This document shows, in pieces, positions 52,899 to 64,000 of a DNA stretch of 64,000 bases. The position numbers were made by a program, and so were the translations under genes. Below the pieces are notes generated by a model. The model searched no databases, was not told the origin of the DNA, and saw only the letters and a list, made by a program, of their open reading frames with translations. The stretch is from Cladosporium sp. IMV 00045 (taxonomy: Eukaryota > Ascomycota > Dothideomycetes > Cladosporiales > Cladosporiaceae), in contig MSJI02000552.1 of assembly GCA_001931905.2 (NCBI GenBank), forward strand, positions 1 to 64,000. The letters are read 5' to 3'. The stretch's first letter is position 1; the number at the start of each line of letters is the position of its first letter.

Positions 52899-54222
52899 AT
52901 GCCGCCGCAGACATACTACCTCGTCTCGCTGCCGGCCTCAATATCATCCTCCGGCGACGCATCCGAAGCTCTCACCACCCTCCGCAGTGCCGTCACCACC
53001 GACAACGGCACCACATACCCCTTCAACATCCCCCATTTTAAGATCGGAACTTTGGATGCCCTGGTACAACAAGCAGATGAGCTCGCACGGTTGGAAGGAG
53101 GATGCAGAGGTGTGGTCGACAAGGTAGCCGATTCGCTGCGCGGTCTGCTGGAAGGCGACGATGATAAGATTCAAGAGCAGAAAGTGGTAAATGACCGTAT
53201 GTTTAGCCAGTGATGCAAGGATATATATATCAAAAGTTGTTCGTATCAGGCTGACAAAACATCGCAGGACCGGTGGAATCCTACCTCCAGTCCTTCCAAT
53301 GGAACAAAGTCAAATACCGCGCCGACAAGCCCATCGCCGAGCTCCTGTCTTCCCTGCAATCCGAACTGTCTTCCGTGGACTCAGACGTCAAGTCCAAATT
53401 CGCCCAATACAACACCACCAAAACCAACCTGGCCAGCCTTCAGCGCAGCAAAACCGGCAACCTGTCGCAGAAATCCCTCACCTCCATCGTCAATCCTGAA
53501 TGGCTTCTCCAGCCCGACGCCTCGGAATACCTGGCGCAGCACCTGATCGCCGTGCCCACCCAACAGGTCAAGGACTTCCTGCACACCTACGAATCCCTCG
53601 CGCCCATGGTCGTGCCGCGCAGCGCCAGCCTGCTCGCCAAGGACGACGAGTTCCACCTCTACGCCGTCACGGTATTCAAGAAGCACGCCGCCGAGTTCCT
53701 GCACAAGTGCCGCGAGAGCAGGTGGACGCCGCGCGAGTGGAAATTCCACGAGGGAGGCCGCGAGGCCGAGGAGGAGGAGCTGCGCAAGCTCGAAAAGGAG
53801 GAGAGAAAGGTCTGGGGCGAGGCTCTGAGGCTCGGCCGTACCGGCTACAGCGACGCCGTCATGGCTTGGATGCACGTTCTCGCCCTGCGCGTTTTCGTCG
53901 AGACCGTGCTGCGGTACGGTTTGCCACTGAACTTCGTCGCGGGTATTGTCAAGGTAGGCCTCATCGACACTGACCACCACTCTACGTTCAAGAATACTAA
54001 CGGTTCTTTCTTCTCTTCCAGACCGACGGCAAGCGCGCCAAAAAAGCCAAGGCCAACCTCGACGCCCGCTTCGGCGACTTGGGCGGCAACGCGGTCAGCC
54101 GGGACAAGAACGGCAAACCCAAGCAGGACGACGCGGGCATGCAGCAGGAAATGGCCGGCGCGGGATTCTCGGCAGACCAAGGGTTTGAGCCTTATGTTTT
54201 CTATGAGTTTGAGATCGTATAG
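52899..54222 (+). CDS. VMA5: V-type proton ATPase subunit C
   Basis: Subunit C of the V1 sector, which links the peripheral stalks at the vacuolar membrane and controls reversible V1-Vo assembly. Exons 52899-53196, 53268-53953 and 54022-54222 give 394 residues, the usual size. N-terminal YYLVSLPASI, then FNIPHFKIGTLDALVQQADEL, SYLQSFQWNKVKYRADKPI, VPRSASLLAKDDEFHLYAVTVFKK and SRWTPREWKF are family blocks. The C-terminus has WMHVLALRVFVETVLRYGLP and ends FEPYVFYEFEIV. Coiled-coil helices around residues 125-160 form the foot domain. Introns are 71 and 68 nt with canonical ends. The start ATG lies in a CCGCC-ATG-CC context. Confidence 0.95.
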
Positions 54223-54707
54223 CGGCATCTTCTTTTCATCATCTAAAGCGTTCAATTTTGAGAAGAGGTTCCAGGATGCTGTGTTGTTTTGAGGTGTGAG
54301 GTTTTGTGCACCGGTATATTTACATTATGGTGGGGTTGAGACGGTTCGGGTGATGCGAGAAATCCTCGAATGTTTATCATTGGAAGGTTTGGGTAGGTGA
54401 GTGAGAACATGTAAGCACCTATATGATGAAAAGGAGCACGAGAAATGAGAAAGCGGGAATGGCAAAAGGGAGTTGGGACTACCTTTGTATACGGCGCTGG
54501 GAGGTTCACAGAGACAAGTGCGCGCGAAACTTATCGATCTCTTCTCATCAGTCAAGTTGTGGGGAATCTCCCTGATCACGTGTGATTTTTGCGATGCTTT
54601 CCACTCTCTACGGAAATGATCATCTATGCTCTTGTCGTTACGGCGCCCGTAGAACACCGTCAATCTTCATGCTACCACCACCAGACCGGCACACCGACAA
54701 GTGTCGT
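54223..54707. other. convergent intergenic region
   Basis: A 485-bp gap between the VMA5 and DPP3 stop codons; it should hold both 3' UTRs. No gene is seen. Confidence 0.45.
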
Positions 54708-57045
54708 CTAAACATACTCCCTCTCGGCAAAACTCCTAATCATCCCCTGCGCCGTCGCCTCGTACTCCTTGAGCACCACCTCCTCCCCCTCCAGCACCGT
54801 GTTAGCCTGCACAAACACCTTCCTCGGCTTCGCCTGCCTGATGACCTCGGGCCTCAGTTTGGTCGCGTACCACTCATCCACGGCGGTGTATTCTTCATAC
54901 AACTCCTTACCACGCTTGAGGTCCGCTGTGGCCTTGAAAACGTGCAGTTTCTGCAGGAAATCGTTGATCGCCGGTCGACCGTGCGAGGCGATCTTGCTGC
55001 GGTCCAGGGAGATTGTCAAGTCGCTCAGATCGGGCTTGCCGTGTTCCAACTTGCAGAAATCCCCGCCCGCGCGCAGGAAGACTTGCAAGATGGCGAAGCG
55101 CGCTTGCATGTGCGCTTGGCCGTGGCGGCGCGAGGCCGGGTCCCAGAACTGCAGGGCGGCGACACCCGCGCGCGCCATTTGCAGGTAGCAGACGTACAGG
55201 ATGTCGCCCGCGGGGCCGTGCAAGTCCTCGCTGCCGTCGCCGTAGCCGAAGATCTTCAAGATGGAGAAGTCAGGGCACAGGCTCATCGCGACGCACTCGG
55301 CGCGGCATTCTTCGTAGCTCGGGCCCATGCCGCCGAAGACTGTGCCCCAGGTTTCACCCGGTTTGTACCAGGTGCTGATGGGCTTGTTGTCGACGGGGCT
55401 GATCGGTGGGTTGGAGATGTCGAAGTTGTAGTTTCCTGCGGAGGTTTCTTGCAGGAGTTTGCCGCAGCCGTGGCCGAGGAGTTCGTGAAGGCCGACTTGC
55501 ACTTCGAAGGCTTCGTCTTTGTACTTGTCGTAGACGTCTTGGTCGGAGTCTTTGATGAAGGGGACGGGTTCTTTGGGCGCTGAGGCGCTAAGCACGTTGC
55601 CTAGGGAGACATTCTTGAAGCCTTCGCTTTGGCGGATGTCGTCGTACTTGATGGAGAGTCAGGTGTTAGTACGGCATGTCATGAGTGGGTAATTGATGTC
55701 ACGTACGTTGGGAATATTGATTCCAGCAGGAATACCACTGCCGGCGAATGTGATGACTTCCAAGCTGGTGAAGTCAGGAGAAAGAAACTTGTCCTTCTCG
55801 AAGTCCTTGCCCCAGGGAAGCTTGGGAATCTGCGCAGGAGCAGCGTCGACCAGCTTGCCAAACGCCTTGGTCCTCTCCTTGTTCACACAAGCGGCAAAGC
55901 CTTCCCATTCTCCCCTGATGCCGTGGGGGTCACGGTAGGTCTCGATGAAGCCGATGTTGCTCTCGACAGCAGGACCGAGGTCCTTGATCCAGTGACGCTG
56001 AGAACTCTTGTGCGCCTCCATGGAGCCGTCATGGAACGACTTGACGTACTCGCCTTGCATGGCGTCTTCTTCGGGGTTGGCGGCGTACTTCTTCGCTTCC
56101 GTGAGGTTGCGGGCGATCTTGCCCATCTCGACGCCATGGTCGCCGAAGACCAGACGGAGCTTCTTGCCCTCCAGAGGGCCCGAGAGAGTCCATTCGGATT
56201 CTTTGATATCACGAGCCGTAGGGTCAGTAACGGCTGAAGCAATGAGGACTTCGAAGTCGCCAGAAGAGGTCTTGCGCATGCGAGTGTTCTCGGGCAGCAA
56301 GCCCTTCTCCTTGAGGAAGTCGGCCGTGTAAGTAATTTCTTCGGTCGTGATGTTGGGAGAGTCAGGGTAGTACGTCGACACATGGCCCTTGTCCGGGTAG
56401 CCGAGGTGCATGCGAGCAATGCTGGACTGGTACAGGTCATCCTTGAAAGTGCTGTACAGCTTCTCGGCGTTCTGACTGGCAGTCGCGAGTTTGGCGAAGC
56501 TCTCCTTGGGGATGCGAGGGATGATCTTGCTGTCACCGAACGAGCGGTAGTTGCCTGTGTTGCCGATGAACTGGGCGGCATAGTTGAGGAAGTGCTTGAG
56601 ATCCTCGTCCGAGATGCCAGTCTTGGATTGCACTTGCTTCCAGTCACCTGAGAATCTTCAGCATGGCGAAACTTGATGGTACAGCCAGAGCAAACATACC
56701 GTTGGAGCACTTGTGCAGCTCGATGATGAAATCGTAAATGGCCTCACTCTCGGGACTGACTTGTCTCAAGTTGATTCTGGTACCAGCAAGAGCCGCCCTG
56801 CTAATATAGTGGGCATACTTCTTCTGTTTGGAGTCAAGAGCCTCGAAGTGAGGCTTGATAGACAGCGGCACGATGGTAGGCGGATCGTCGGCGAGGTACT
56901 GCTTCAGAGTCGACTCGTCCATGGTGTTCTCATGCATTCTGGCGGCCGTGAGTGTGAAAGATCGTGGGAATGCTCGAGCTAGCGGTCTAGATGTGTGATG
57001 GGTTGATTGTCCGATGACGGAGCGCAGAGAGAAACGTGGTGGCAT
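54708..57045 (-). CDS. dipeptidyl peptidase III
   Basis: Zinc metallopeptidase (M49) that removes dipeptides from the N-terminus of oligopeptides. Exons 57045-56700, 56647-55707 and 55646-54708 encode 741 residues. The zinc motif is H483-ELLG-H488, the family's HELLGH with its extra residue, and the third ligand lies in EECRAE near 541-546. SSQRHWIKDLGPAVESNIGFIE, GFKNVSLGNVL and RHGQAHMQARF are conserved blocks. From ATG 57045 the first 36 residues are Arg/Ser-rich (MPPRFSLRSVIG, RPLARAFPRSFTLTAAR) and look like a mitochondrial presequence. Internal ATGs at residues 37 and 42 would give the usual cytosolic form starting just before the QYLADDPPTIVPL block, so dual targeting is possible. Introns are 52 and 60 nt. 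Confidence 0.93.
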
Positions 57046-57679
57046 GCCTCTCTTACCGCGGGTCTCTTGAGCTCCTGCAGCTTGTGCCTCCAAGCGGCTG
57101 CGTTTGGGTGGCGTCGCAGAGCCAACGAGCCAACTTTCATCACTTGTGGAGAGAGTGGAATGGCCCACCGCGGAGGTTTGCTTCACAGCGAAGTTTTTCC
57201 AGCATTTGATCCTCTAATAAATGTCAACGACATCATACAATATTATCATGGTCTTGCAAGGACAAGGTATTGCTCCCTTCAAGACTGGCGAAATTGCCCA
57301 TGCTGTCGACTAGACGGAAGTCCGCTGTGCGATCCGATCGCAAACAAAATGCACTGCGAGGTACTGACCATCATTCCACCGCAAATAACGGAAAGAAGGT
57401 ATGTGTTGTCGTCTGAATACTTTTGATTCCAGTATGTAGCATCACCGCATTATGCCCAATGGCCGCCTGGCCGATTCACAAAACCTCATAACCGACGACT
57501 GTGTCCCATCAACATTACGACTTGAAAAAATAGAGAGAGAGAGTAAGAAAAAAAGCGACGAAGAATCTCCGCCGCGAAACGAAACGAAAAGTAAAGAGGA
57601 AAACGCTCGAAAAACAGCAATGTCCAAACCCCCAGTCCCGCATGTTCTTGTCATTATGGCGTGCTCTGCTCGCACGATC
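57046..57679. other. intergenic region
   Basis: A 634-bp gap between DPP3 and the GPI-protein stop codon. It ends in an AG/AAA-rich stretch, the 3' side of the GPI gene. No gene is seen. Confidence 0.4.
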
Positions 57680-58377
57680 TTACAGGAGAGCGGCGACGAG
57701 GGCGCCGAAGCCGAGGACACCCGCGGAGGCCATCTTGAGGTGGCCGGCAGAGGAGTCTGATGAAGTGGACTCAGCGGCATCGCCGGTGCTGGAAGCGGAA
57801 GACTCGGAGTCGCTGGTGCCGCTTGCATCGCTGGAGGAGGATGAGTCGTCGTTGTTGTCCGAGCTGTCAGTGGATGATGAGTCCGAGCTGGAGTCAGTCG
57901 CGGTGCCAGTCGCGGTGGCGCCGGAGACGATGGTCGCGCCAGAAGGCTCGTCGACGACAACAGTGGTGGAGCTGCCGACCGAGACCTCGAAGGAGGTCAG
58001 AGAGCGGGAGATGTTGATGGCGATGTGGGTGACACCCTCGGGAAGACCAGCAGGGATGGTGGCGACGGAGGGCTGAGCAGTGACAGCGGCGGGGAGGTCA
58101 GACTGCGCGGTCTCAACGGCGGGCATGCCAGTGATCACACCGTTGGAATTGGTCATGGTGAGATAGGAGGTGAGGCCATTGGAGTACGAGACAGTAGACT
58201 GGACTGTGGTGCTGCCGCTAGAGACATCGACGACCTGGGAGTTGCATGTCAGCAATGCGAACGAGCAAAATGTTTGTGTGTGAAGCTGCGAATACTCACA
58301 GTCGTGTTGACGGCGTCGCTGCTCTGAGCGTAGGCGGCGGCCACGAAGGGCGCGGCGAAGATGATGGAGGAACGCAT
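57680..58377 (-). CDS. GPI-anchored Ser/Asp-rich cell-surface protein
   Basis: Two exons, 58377-58300 and 58234-57680, joined by a 65-nt intron, encode 210 residues. MRSSIIFAAPFVAAAYAQ is a signal peptide. The following 80 residues are Thr/Val/Ser-rich beta-like sequence with N-glycosylation sites NTT and NIS. Residues about 110-185 are a Ser/Thr/Asp/Ala run suited to O-mannosylation. The C-terminus has a small-residue site followed by HLKMASAGVLGFGALVAALL, a hydrophobic GPI-attachment signal. It is therefore expected at the plasma membrane or cell wall. The conserved part is too short for me to name a family. Confidence 0.82.
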
Positions 58378-59868
58378 GTTGATTGATGTGTTTGTGATTG
58401 AACTGTTGTGAATGGATGAAAGCTGCGACTGTTGACGATGTTTGCGATGGAAGTGCGCGGCGTATGTACAGTTGAGACGATGGATGTGATGTGACGAGGA
58501 ACGAGGAAGCAAGGGCGGGTGGCAGGAAGTTATACTGCTGGTATTTATTGCGTTATTCGCCGCCTTGTAGCAGCAGCAGGAGCCACGGCCCATGCTTATT
58601 CCATCTCGTTAAAACCGCTGAGCCGCAACGCCTCTAGTGAGCACGCTAATGCCCTTTGCCCTCCTAGCAACCGAAACCTGGACCACAACATTTCTTCTGG
58701 GGGAGAGCTTACAACGCGATTGCGCCTATTTCGGGCATGGACCTCTGGCGAAATGCCCATGCTGCCAGAGCGTGAGTGGAGCCACAGGTGCCATTTCGTC
58801 GCTCGCCGCCTAGACAACCGGGTGACATGGGGAGCTCCTCGACACGAATGGGTGCGGGCGGCCGCGTCACCTCCTATACACTGTTTACAAAATTAGACGC
58901 AAATCCTGTGGCCGCCATTCTGAGGTGTCAAGTTGGTGTGGGTGAGCCGTGAGAAAGAGAATAATGCGACAACGCCTGCACGGGCAAAAGGATTCGAGCT
59001 TGGAGCAAGGCAGGATTATCAGTCTGGGACAGAGTTGTCTTGAAGCCATCTCGCACTGTTCAGCCCTTCTCCAGGCTCATCCACAATTTCTCCAGATCGC
59101 TCTGTTGGTCGAAGACGGTTCCTCTTTGCGGGTGGCGCGCCTAGCGTCGAACTCGCCGCCGCCCTAGTTGCCCGCCATCCGATTATGTAGGGATCGTGTG
59201 TGGTCGCCGCCGACCGTCGTGCAGCTGCAGGACGCGTTGCTGGGCAAAAACCTCACCCAACAGATCGTGACCCACGTCGCGTACCGCATGTTGTGCGCAT
59301 GCTGCGGCTGTAAGAGTATGCAGCTTGATGTTTGCTGACCGAATGCGCAAGGCACGACATTAGATGGCATGCGCTTCTCACACCAGAATCACAGCTTTAA
59401 GACCTTGAACTTCCTCCTCCATCGCAGACTCACTTCCAGACATTGCGCACGGCCGTTGTACTCGGCTCATCCCAGCCGCCGCCTCTGGTCTTACACAATT
59501 GTTGCAGATATGGTGTGGTGAGTTCTCGCCGTGCATGAGTCTTGGTATTGCCACCTTGGCAAATCTACAAGCTCAGCCGTCTTCGATCTTGCTACAAGGT
59601 ACCAGACGACATGCCTTTGCTACACAATGCGGTCTTTCTTGAGAAACATCTTCTTCGACCGCTATCAATGAAGTTGGTGGTTGATAATCATGATTTCTCG
59701 CGCCCCGCGTCCAAACTCTAAGAGGAAGGTAGGAAGAAGATAACAAACTCACTCTCGTTGCTGCCTTGATGAAATGTGAATATTTTTTTTTCTTCTTCAT
59801 CGCACTTGTGCCTTGTGAGATGTGAGACAAGCTCATTCATTTCTAAGGCACCTCTGGATTTTCTCACC
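58378..59868. other. divergent intergenic region
   Basis: A 1.5-kb gap between the GPI-protein and esterase starts. It has no credible frame. A T-rich run (TTTTTTTTTC) lies about 90 bp upstream of the esterase ATG. Confidence 0.45.
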
Positions 59869-62156
59869 ATGCTATTACCTTACCTGTCCGGCTACCTTCC
59901 CCAGGGCAATGTGAGATCTTTCGCAGGAACAAATTTGCTGCTGACATCAGCATGTCTTTTGACCCAAGTCATTGCGGCAGCCTCCAACCCTACTCGCGGA
60001 CTGAGCGTGGAGATCATCACTGCAGAGGGTCTACTGAATCACAGCATTGATGGCCGCATCTCTCTCATGTTCGCCCCAGCGGGTGTAGATCCGCTGGACG
60101 ATACGGAAGTCGACTCATCACCCAACAAATTCTTTGGCAAGAACGTCTTCGGCTTCTCTCAAGGTGACACCGCCACCCTATCAGGCGGCTCTGGCCTGAA
60201 CACCAGACTCGGTGTGCACGGGTGGCCCAACGTAAGCTTGGCTGATGTCGAACCGGGCAATTATACCGTCCAGGCATTCCTCAATGTCTACGAGAAGGTC
60301 ACACGAAGCGATGGATCGACTGTCAGCGTGCATTTTCCTTGCGGCGATGGAGCACCAAACGTCGATGGGGTCGGCAGCCTCTTGACTTCTCCACTCGATG
60401 TTGAGATCTCAGGCGAGGCGCAGTCGATTGAACTCGAATTCAGCAAAGTAGAACCCGCTCAGCAGTCTGCAGGCCATGAGATCGGAGGATGTCAGCAAGG
60501 CAATTACGCGGACACCGAGAACTTGAAGTACGTCAAGATCCGCAGCAGTAAGCTCAGCGAATTTTGGAACCGTGACATGTACGTGGGAGCGAACGTACTC
60601 CTCCCACAAGGGTACAACACCGGCAACAAGACGAAACGGTATCCAGTCGTTTACCAGCAAGGTCATTGGCCTGCAGATCAAGGAGCGTTTAGGTACCCTT
60701 CAGCCAACTTCTCAGCCGCTTGGGACAATGGCACAATTCCTGGTGCAGATGGCCAGCCTAATCGCTCAACACCAAAGATGATTCTAGTTACGTTCCGACA
60801 CGAGGCCCCGTTTTACGATGACTCTTATGCAGTCAATACGGCAAACCTCGGACCGTACGGCGATGCCATCAACGACGAGCTCATCCCGTACATCGACGCA
60901 AACTTCAGAACCATCGCCGAACCATGGGCTCGTGTTCAAGAAGGCGGCTCAACAGGAGGCTGGGTCTCTGCAGCCAGCGTGATATATCGACCTGATCTCT
61001 TCGGAGCTTGTTTCTCGTCATATCCCGATTCTCTTGATTTCCGCAGCCACCAAGACATCCCCTTGTATGATAGCGTCAATGCTTACCACCGTCCCGACGG
61101 CTCTGCAGTTGGTTCCATTCGGACGTTCGAAAACGACACCGAGATAGTCCTTGCTACTGTCGAGCAGGAGAATCACTGGGAACTTACTTTTGGGACTTCT
61201 TCGCGTTCGTCATTGCAGTGGGAGTAAGTCGACTTTCTGCTCTCGCAACTTACTTCAGCTAATGTCAACAGCATTTGGAATGCCGTATTTGGTGCGCAAG
61301 GTCTAAACGGCTATCCGCTTGAGGTGAGTTTTTCCGGTGTCAGAACTCCTTCATCCTGCAATCACTTACTCACATGCATGGCAGCCTTGGAACAAAGTCA
61401 CCGGCGAGATCTATCACGATGCTGTGGAGTATTGGAAGCCATTCGACCTGTCTCACTACATCACTGAGAACTGGAATGGCTCCAAGAACCTGGGAGACGT
61501 CCTTCGTCATCGCATCTTTATTTACGTCGGCTCGCACGACAACTACTATCTTGACGAAGGCGTCATGAAGTTCCAACAAAATGTAGAAAGCTACGGAGGT
61601 CCGCAATGGGTGAGCAGCTTCCGTTACTGATTTGATCTATCGTTCATCACTAACGATATCGTTCCGCCAGGCCAACGTGACCATCCTCGAAGGCAAGACC
61701 CACGGCGGCAACTATCAAGCACGCGAACTTTGGAACTATCTCGAATTCCTCGACACCTGGTTCAAAGACCACGCACCGAATGGCGCAAGCCCCCTGCCCA
61801 CGAACGTCACCACATCTGCGGCGCGAGGCAATTTGTGGGAAGAAGTGATCCGCTCCGCCGGTAGGCAAGCCGCTCTAGATCGGCAAGCATCGCCCGATAT
61901 CACGGTTGTTGGACCTACGGAACGTACCGTTGAGGCTTCAGCTGGTCGTTGGGATCCTGGCATGAAGCTCGAGGGTCAGTGGTACGTGAATGACAAAGTG
62001 GAAGGTAGATCTTTCATTGTCGTCCAGGATCGGAAGGTCAAGTACGTCCTGCCGCGTCGTGTGAGGCATGCGAAGGTGTCGTTTTCGGTGACTGGAAGGA
62101 AGATGGGCTATGTTGATGAAACTCGTCGCAGTGATACGGTGGTTGTGGGAGTGTAG
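59869..62156 (+). CDS. large esterase with alpha/beta hydrolase domain, probably secreted
   Basis: Four exons (59869-61223, 61272-61323, 61385-61609, 61671-62156) give 705 residues. The first in-frame ATG leads to an uncharged start and a hydrophobic stretch near residues 22-40 (GTNLLLTSACLLTQVIAAA), a late signal peptide or signal anchor. An N-terminal beta-like domain of about 200 residues (SVEIITAEGLLNHSIDGRIS, VEPGNYTVQAFLNVYE) precedes the catalytic part. There the strand YPVVYQQGH, the nucleophile elbow GGS361TGG and FIYVGSHDNYY suit an esterase-D-like (PF00756-type) fold; the catalytic His is probably in GKTHGGNYQ. Many N-glycosylation sites support secretion. The substrate is unknown. 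The introns are 48, 61 and 61 nt. Confidence 0.85.
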
Positions 62157-63061
62157 AAGAAGGGGGGGCTGTTCAGTCGACGAGAACGGCACGAGGCCCC
62201 TTCGATCGATATGTACTGAGCATCCATAGCAAAAGTAGTTCTTGCCTTATGCAGACAGCTGACATGAATCAAATACCATGATCAGCCCACTTCTGCATTG
62301 CTTCTTGTTTAATGCCTCCAAACCAGAATGGGGGGGCCGGACCGCTGCGGGTGTAGGCAGCCGTTAGCGTCCGCAGTTGTGAGGAGAGTCGGTTTTGGAT
62401 GGGTTCTGATTCTACCGTCTCGACTTTCCGACATGCATTTCATGGGGTGACAGTCAACTTAGATTCTCATCTGGAGTACAAAAGGTGGTTAGTAACCATC
62501 GTGCAAGTGCAAGGTTCGCCTGAGAGATCGCAGATCCTTTAGACTCTTCGCTCGGTATTGACGCCTCACGGAAATGTAGATCACGCTGATGGCTCTGCGG
62601 GCAGTATGTACCCATCAGTGCCATGGCCTGATTGTAACAGAGGTTTATTCTCCGGAGGCGGATCTAGAACAACGAGCCCACACAAGTCCGGATGCTATTC
62701 ATATAGCCATGGGACGTCGAACAAGCCGAAAGAAGAATCGCACAAGACACGGGTCGATCTCCGCCGTGGCGCAGTGCCCTACATGACCATTCAAACTCTA
62801 CTCCACGATATACATGGAATCATGAGCCGAAGCAGTTGCCGGTAGCGTTGTCTGTCGACAACTCCATCCCGCAATAATTGTGGATTGTGAGGGGTCGAGA
62901 TGCTTGACCTCGCATGTTTTGGAGCTTAAGCGTTTGGATCATATAGCCGAGAGTTTGAGAATGACTAGATATACAGCTGGGCAGTGCCGTCGAGAAGGTG
63001 GCCTTTTCAGTCAAATCTCCTACATACAAGTTCTCTGGGGGAGCTCTGTCACAGTATCGGA
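62157..63061. other. intergenic region
   Basis: A 905-bp gap before the MFS transporter. A G run follows the esterase stop. No gene or clear promoter element is seen. Confidence 0.4.
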
Positions 63062-64000
63062 ATGACGACCTCTCTGGATCAAGACAGGATGAAGTCCTCA
63101 ACCTTACACCTTGAAGATCTCAACCCATCAAAATTACAGACCGAAGATGGCATTGCAGAGCTACAGTTTGACCGCAAGCTTGAGCGGAAGACTGTAGCAA
63201 AGTTGGACTTTCTCCTTGTCCCTCTCATGTGTGGACTTTACCTTCTGGCATTCCTGGATAGAAGCAACATCGGAAATGCGAGAATTGCTGGCCTCCAAGA
63301 AGATTTGAACATGACAGACCATCAGTATCAGACTGCGGTATGCCCACCTGTTTTCTGTTGTAGAGAGAGATAGTAATACTGACTGATACAAGATCACGGT
63401 GACTTATGTGCCATATATCCTTGCGGAGCTTCCTTCGAATCTGATCCTGAGCAAGATTGGACCACGCATCCTTCTCCCTTCCATTTGCGTTGGATGGGGA
63501 ATTGTCACGACACTGCAGTCGCAGGTCCACAACTACGCTGGTCTTCTCGCCTGTCGCTTTTTCCTCGGACTCCTCGAAGGCGGTCTGTTCCCAGGTATCG
63601 TTCTATATCTTTCCGGCTTCTATAGAAGGCACGAACTGCAGATGCGTATCGGTCTCTTCTTCTCTGCAGCAGCCATGAGCGGCGCCTTCTCTGGACTGCT
63701 CGCTGCTGCCATCGTTCAAATGGAAGGCATAGGTGGGCTGGAAGGGTGGCGATGGATCTTCATCCTCGAAGGCCTCTTTACTGTTCTCTTCGGTGCCACC
63801 ACGGTTCTCGTACTACCCAACACACCACACCAGGTCAAAACATTCACCGTCCAAGAGGCTGACCTCTGCGTTGCTCGGATTAAAGCGGACGGCGTTGCGA
63901 CGGAAAGCACTAAATTCAATTCCAAGGCATTCGCCTCGACGTTTAAGAGCGTCCATATCTGGCTACTGTGCATTGCTCTTTTCTGCAATGGAACATCTCT
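63062..64000 (+). CDS. MFS transporter, Dal5/allantoate permease family (3' truncated)
   Basis: Plasma-membrane proton symporter of the anion:cation symporter family, which in fungi carries allantoate, nicotinate, biotin precursors and similar organic acids. The start is ATG 63062; exon 1 ends at 63337, a 55-nt intron follows, and exon 2 runs from 63393 past the window edge. The soluble N-terminus has ERKTVAKLDFLLVPLM, helix 1 continues YLLAFLDRSNIGNARIAGL with the DRSNIGNA signature, then YVPYILAELPSNLIL, RFFLGLLEGGLFPG and YLSGFYRRHELQMRIGLFFS. GWRWIFILEG and LPNTPH close the first half. About six helices are within the window; the rest is missing. Confidence 0.92.

Overview
The window is nuclear DNA from a filamentous ascomycete (Pezizomycotina, most likely a Dothideomycete; the class is an inference from gene style, not a measurement). 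Support comes from short GT-AG introns of about 50-140 nt with CTAAC/CTGAC-like branch sites, wide spacing of genes on both strands, and typical fungal families: Zn2Cys6 regulator, Pth11-like rhodopsin-fold receptor, P450, GATOR1 subunit Npr3, Whi2-like BTB protein and a GPI-anchored serine-rich protein. I saw no tRNA, rRNA, CRISPR array or intact transposon. All splice sites were read by eye and checked for phase; none is confirmed by transcripts.

Layout. 1-7.4 kb: an Sft2-type Golgi transport protein (minus strand, unusually long introns) and a repeat-rich 4.1-kb divergent intergenic region. 7.4-21.9 kb: a bHLH transcription factor, COX19, an NDUFAF2-like complex I assembly factor, a zinc alcohol dehydrogenase, a Whi2-like BTB protein and an ankyrin-repeat protein whose frame is broken near its 3' third. 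22.1-26.6 kb: a small hypothetical protein, NPR3 and the mitochondrial 2-oxodicarboxylate carrier, all on the minus strand.

28.1-42.4 kb has an accessory look: cytochrome P450, Pth11-like receptor, secreted alpha/beta hydrolase, short-chain dehydrogenase, small hypothetical protein, a Zn2Cys6 regulator with an in-frame stop, an AT-richer gene-free stretch and a DHCR24-like FAD oxidoreductase. No polyketide, peptide or terpene synthase is present. It could be a tailoring or catabolic cluster, or the remains of one, with a decaying regulator.

42.9-64 kb returns to mainly housekeeping genes: a stomatin-like mitochondrial protein, an Arg/Ser-rich DUF3824-type protein, a 73-residue hydrophilic protein in three tiny exons, aminomethyltransferase (GCV1), V-ATPase subunit C (VMA5), dipeptidyl peptidase III, a GPI-anchored cell-surface protein, a large secreted esterase and the start of a Dal5-family MFS transporter cut by the window edge. 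One 20-N gap lies inside a poly-T run at 44.6 kb. Mitochondrial functions recur (COX19, NDUFAF2, ODC, SLP2, GCV1, perhaps DPP3), but only COX19 and NDUFAF2 are adjacent.
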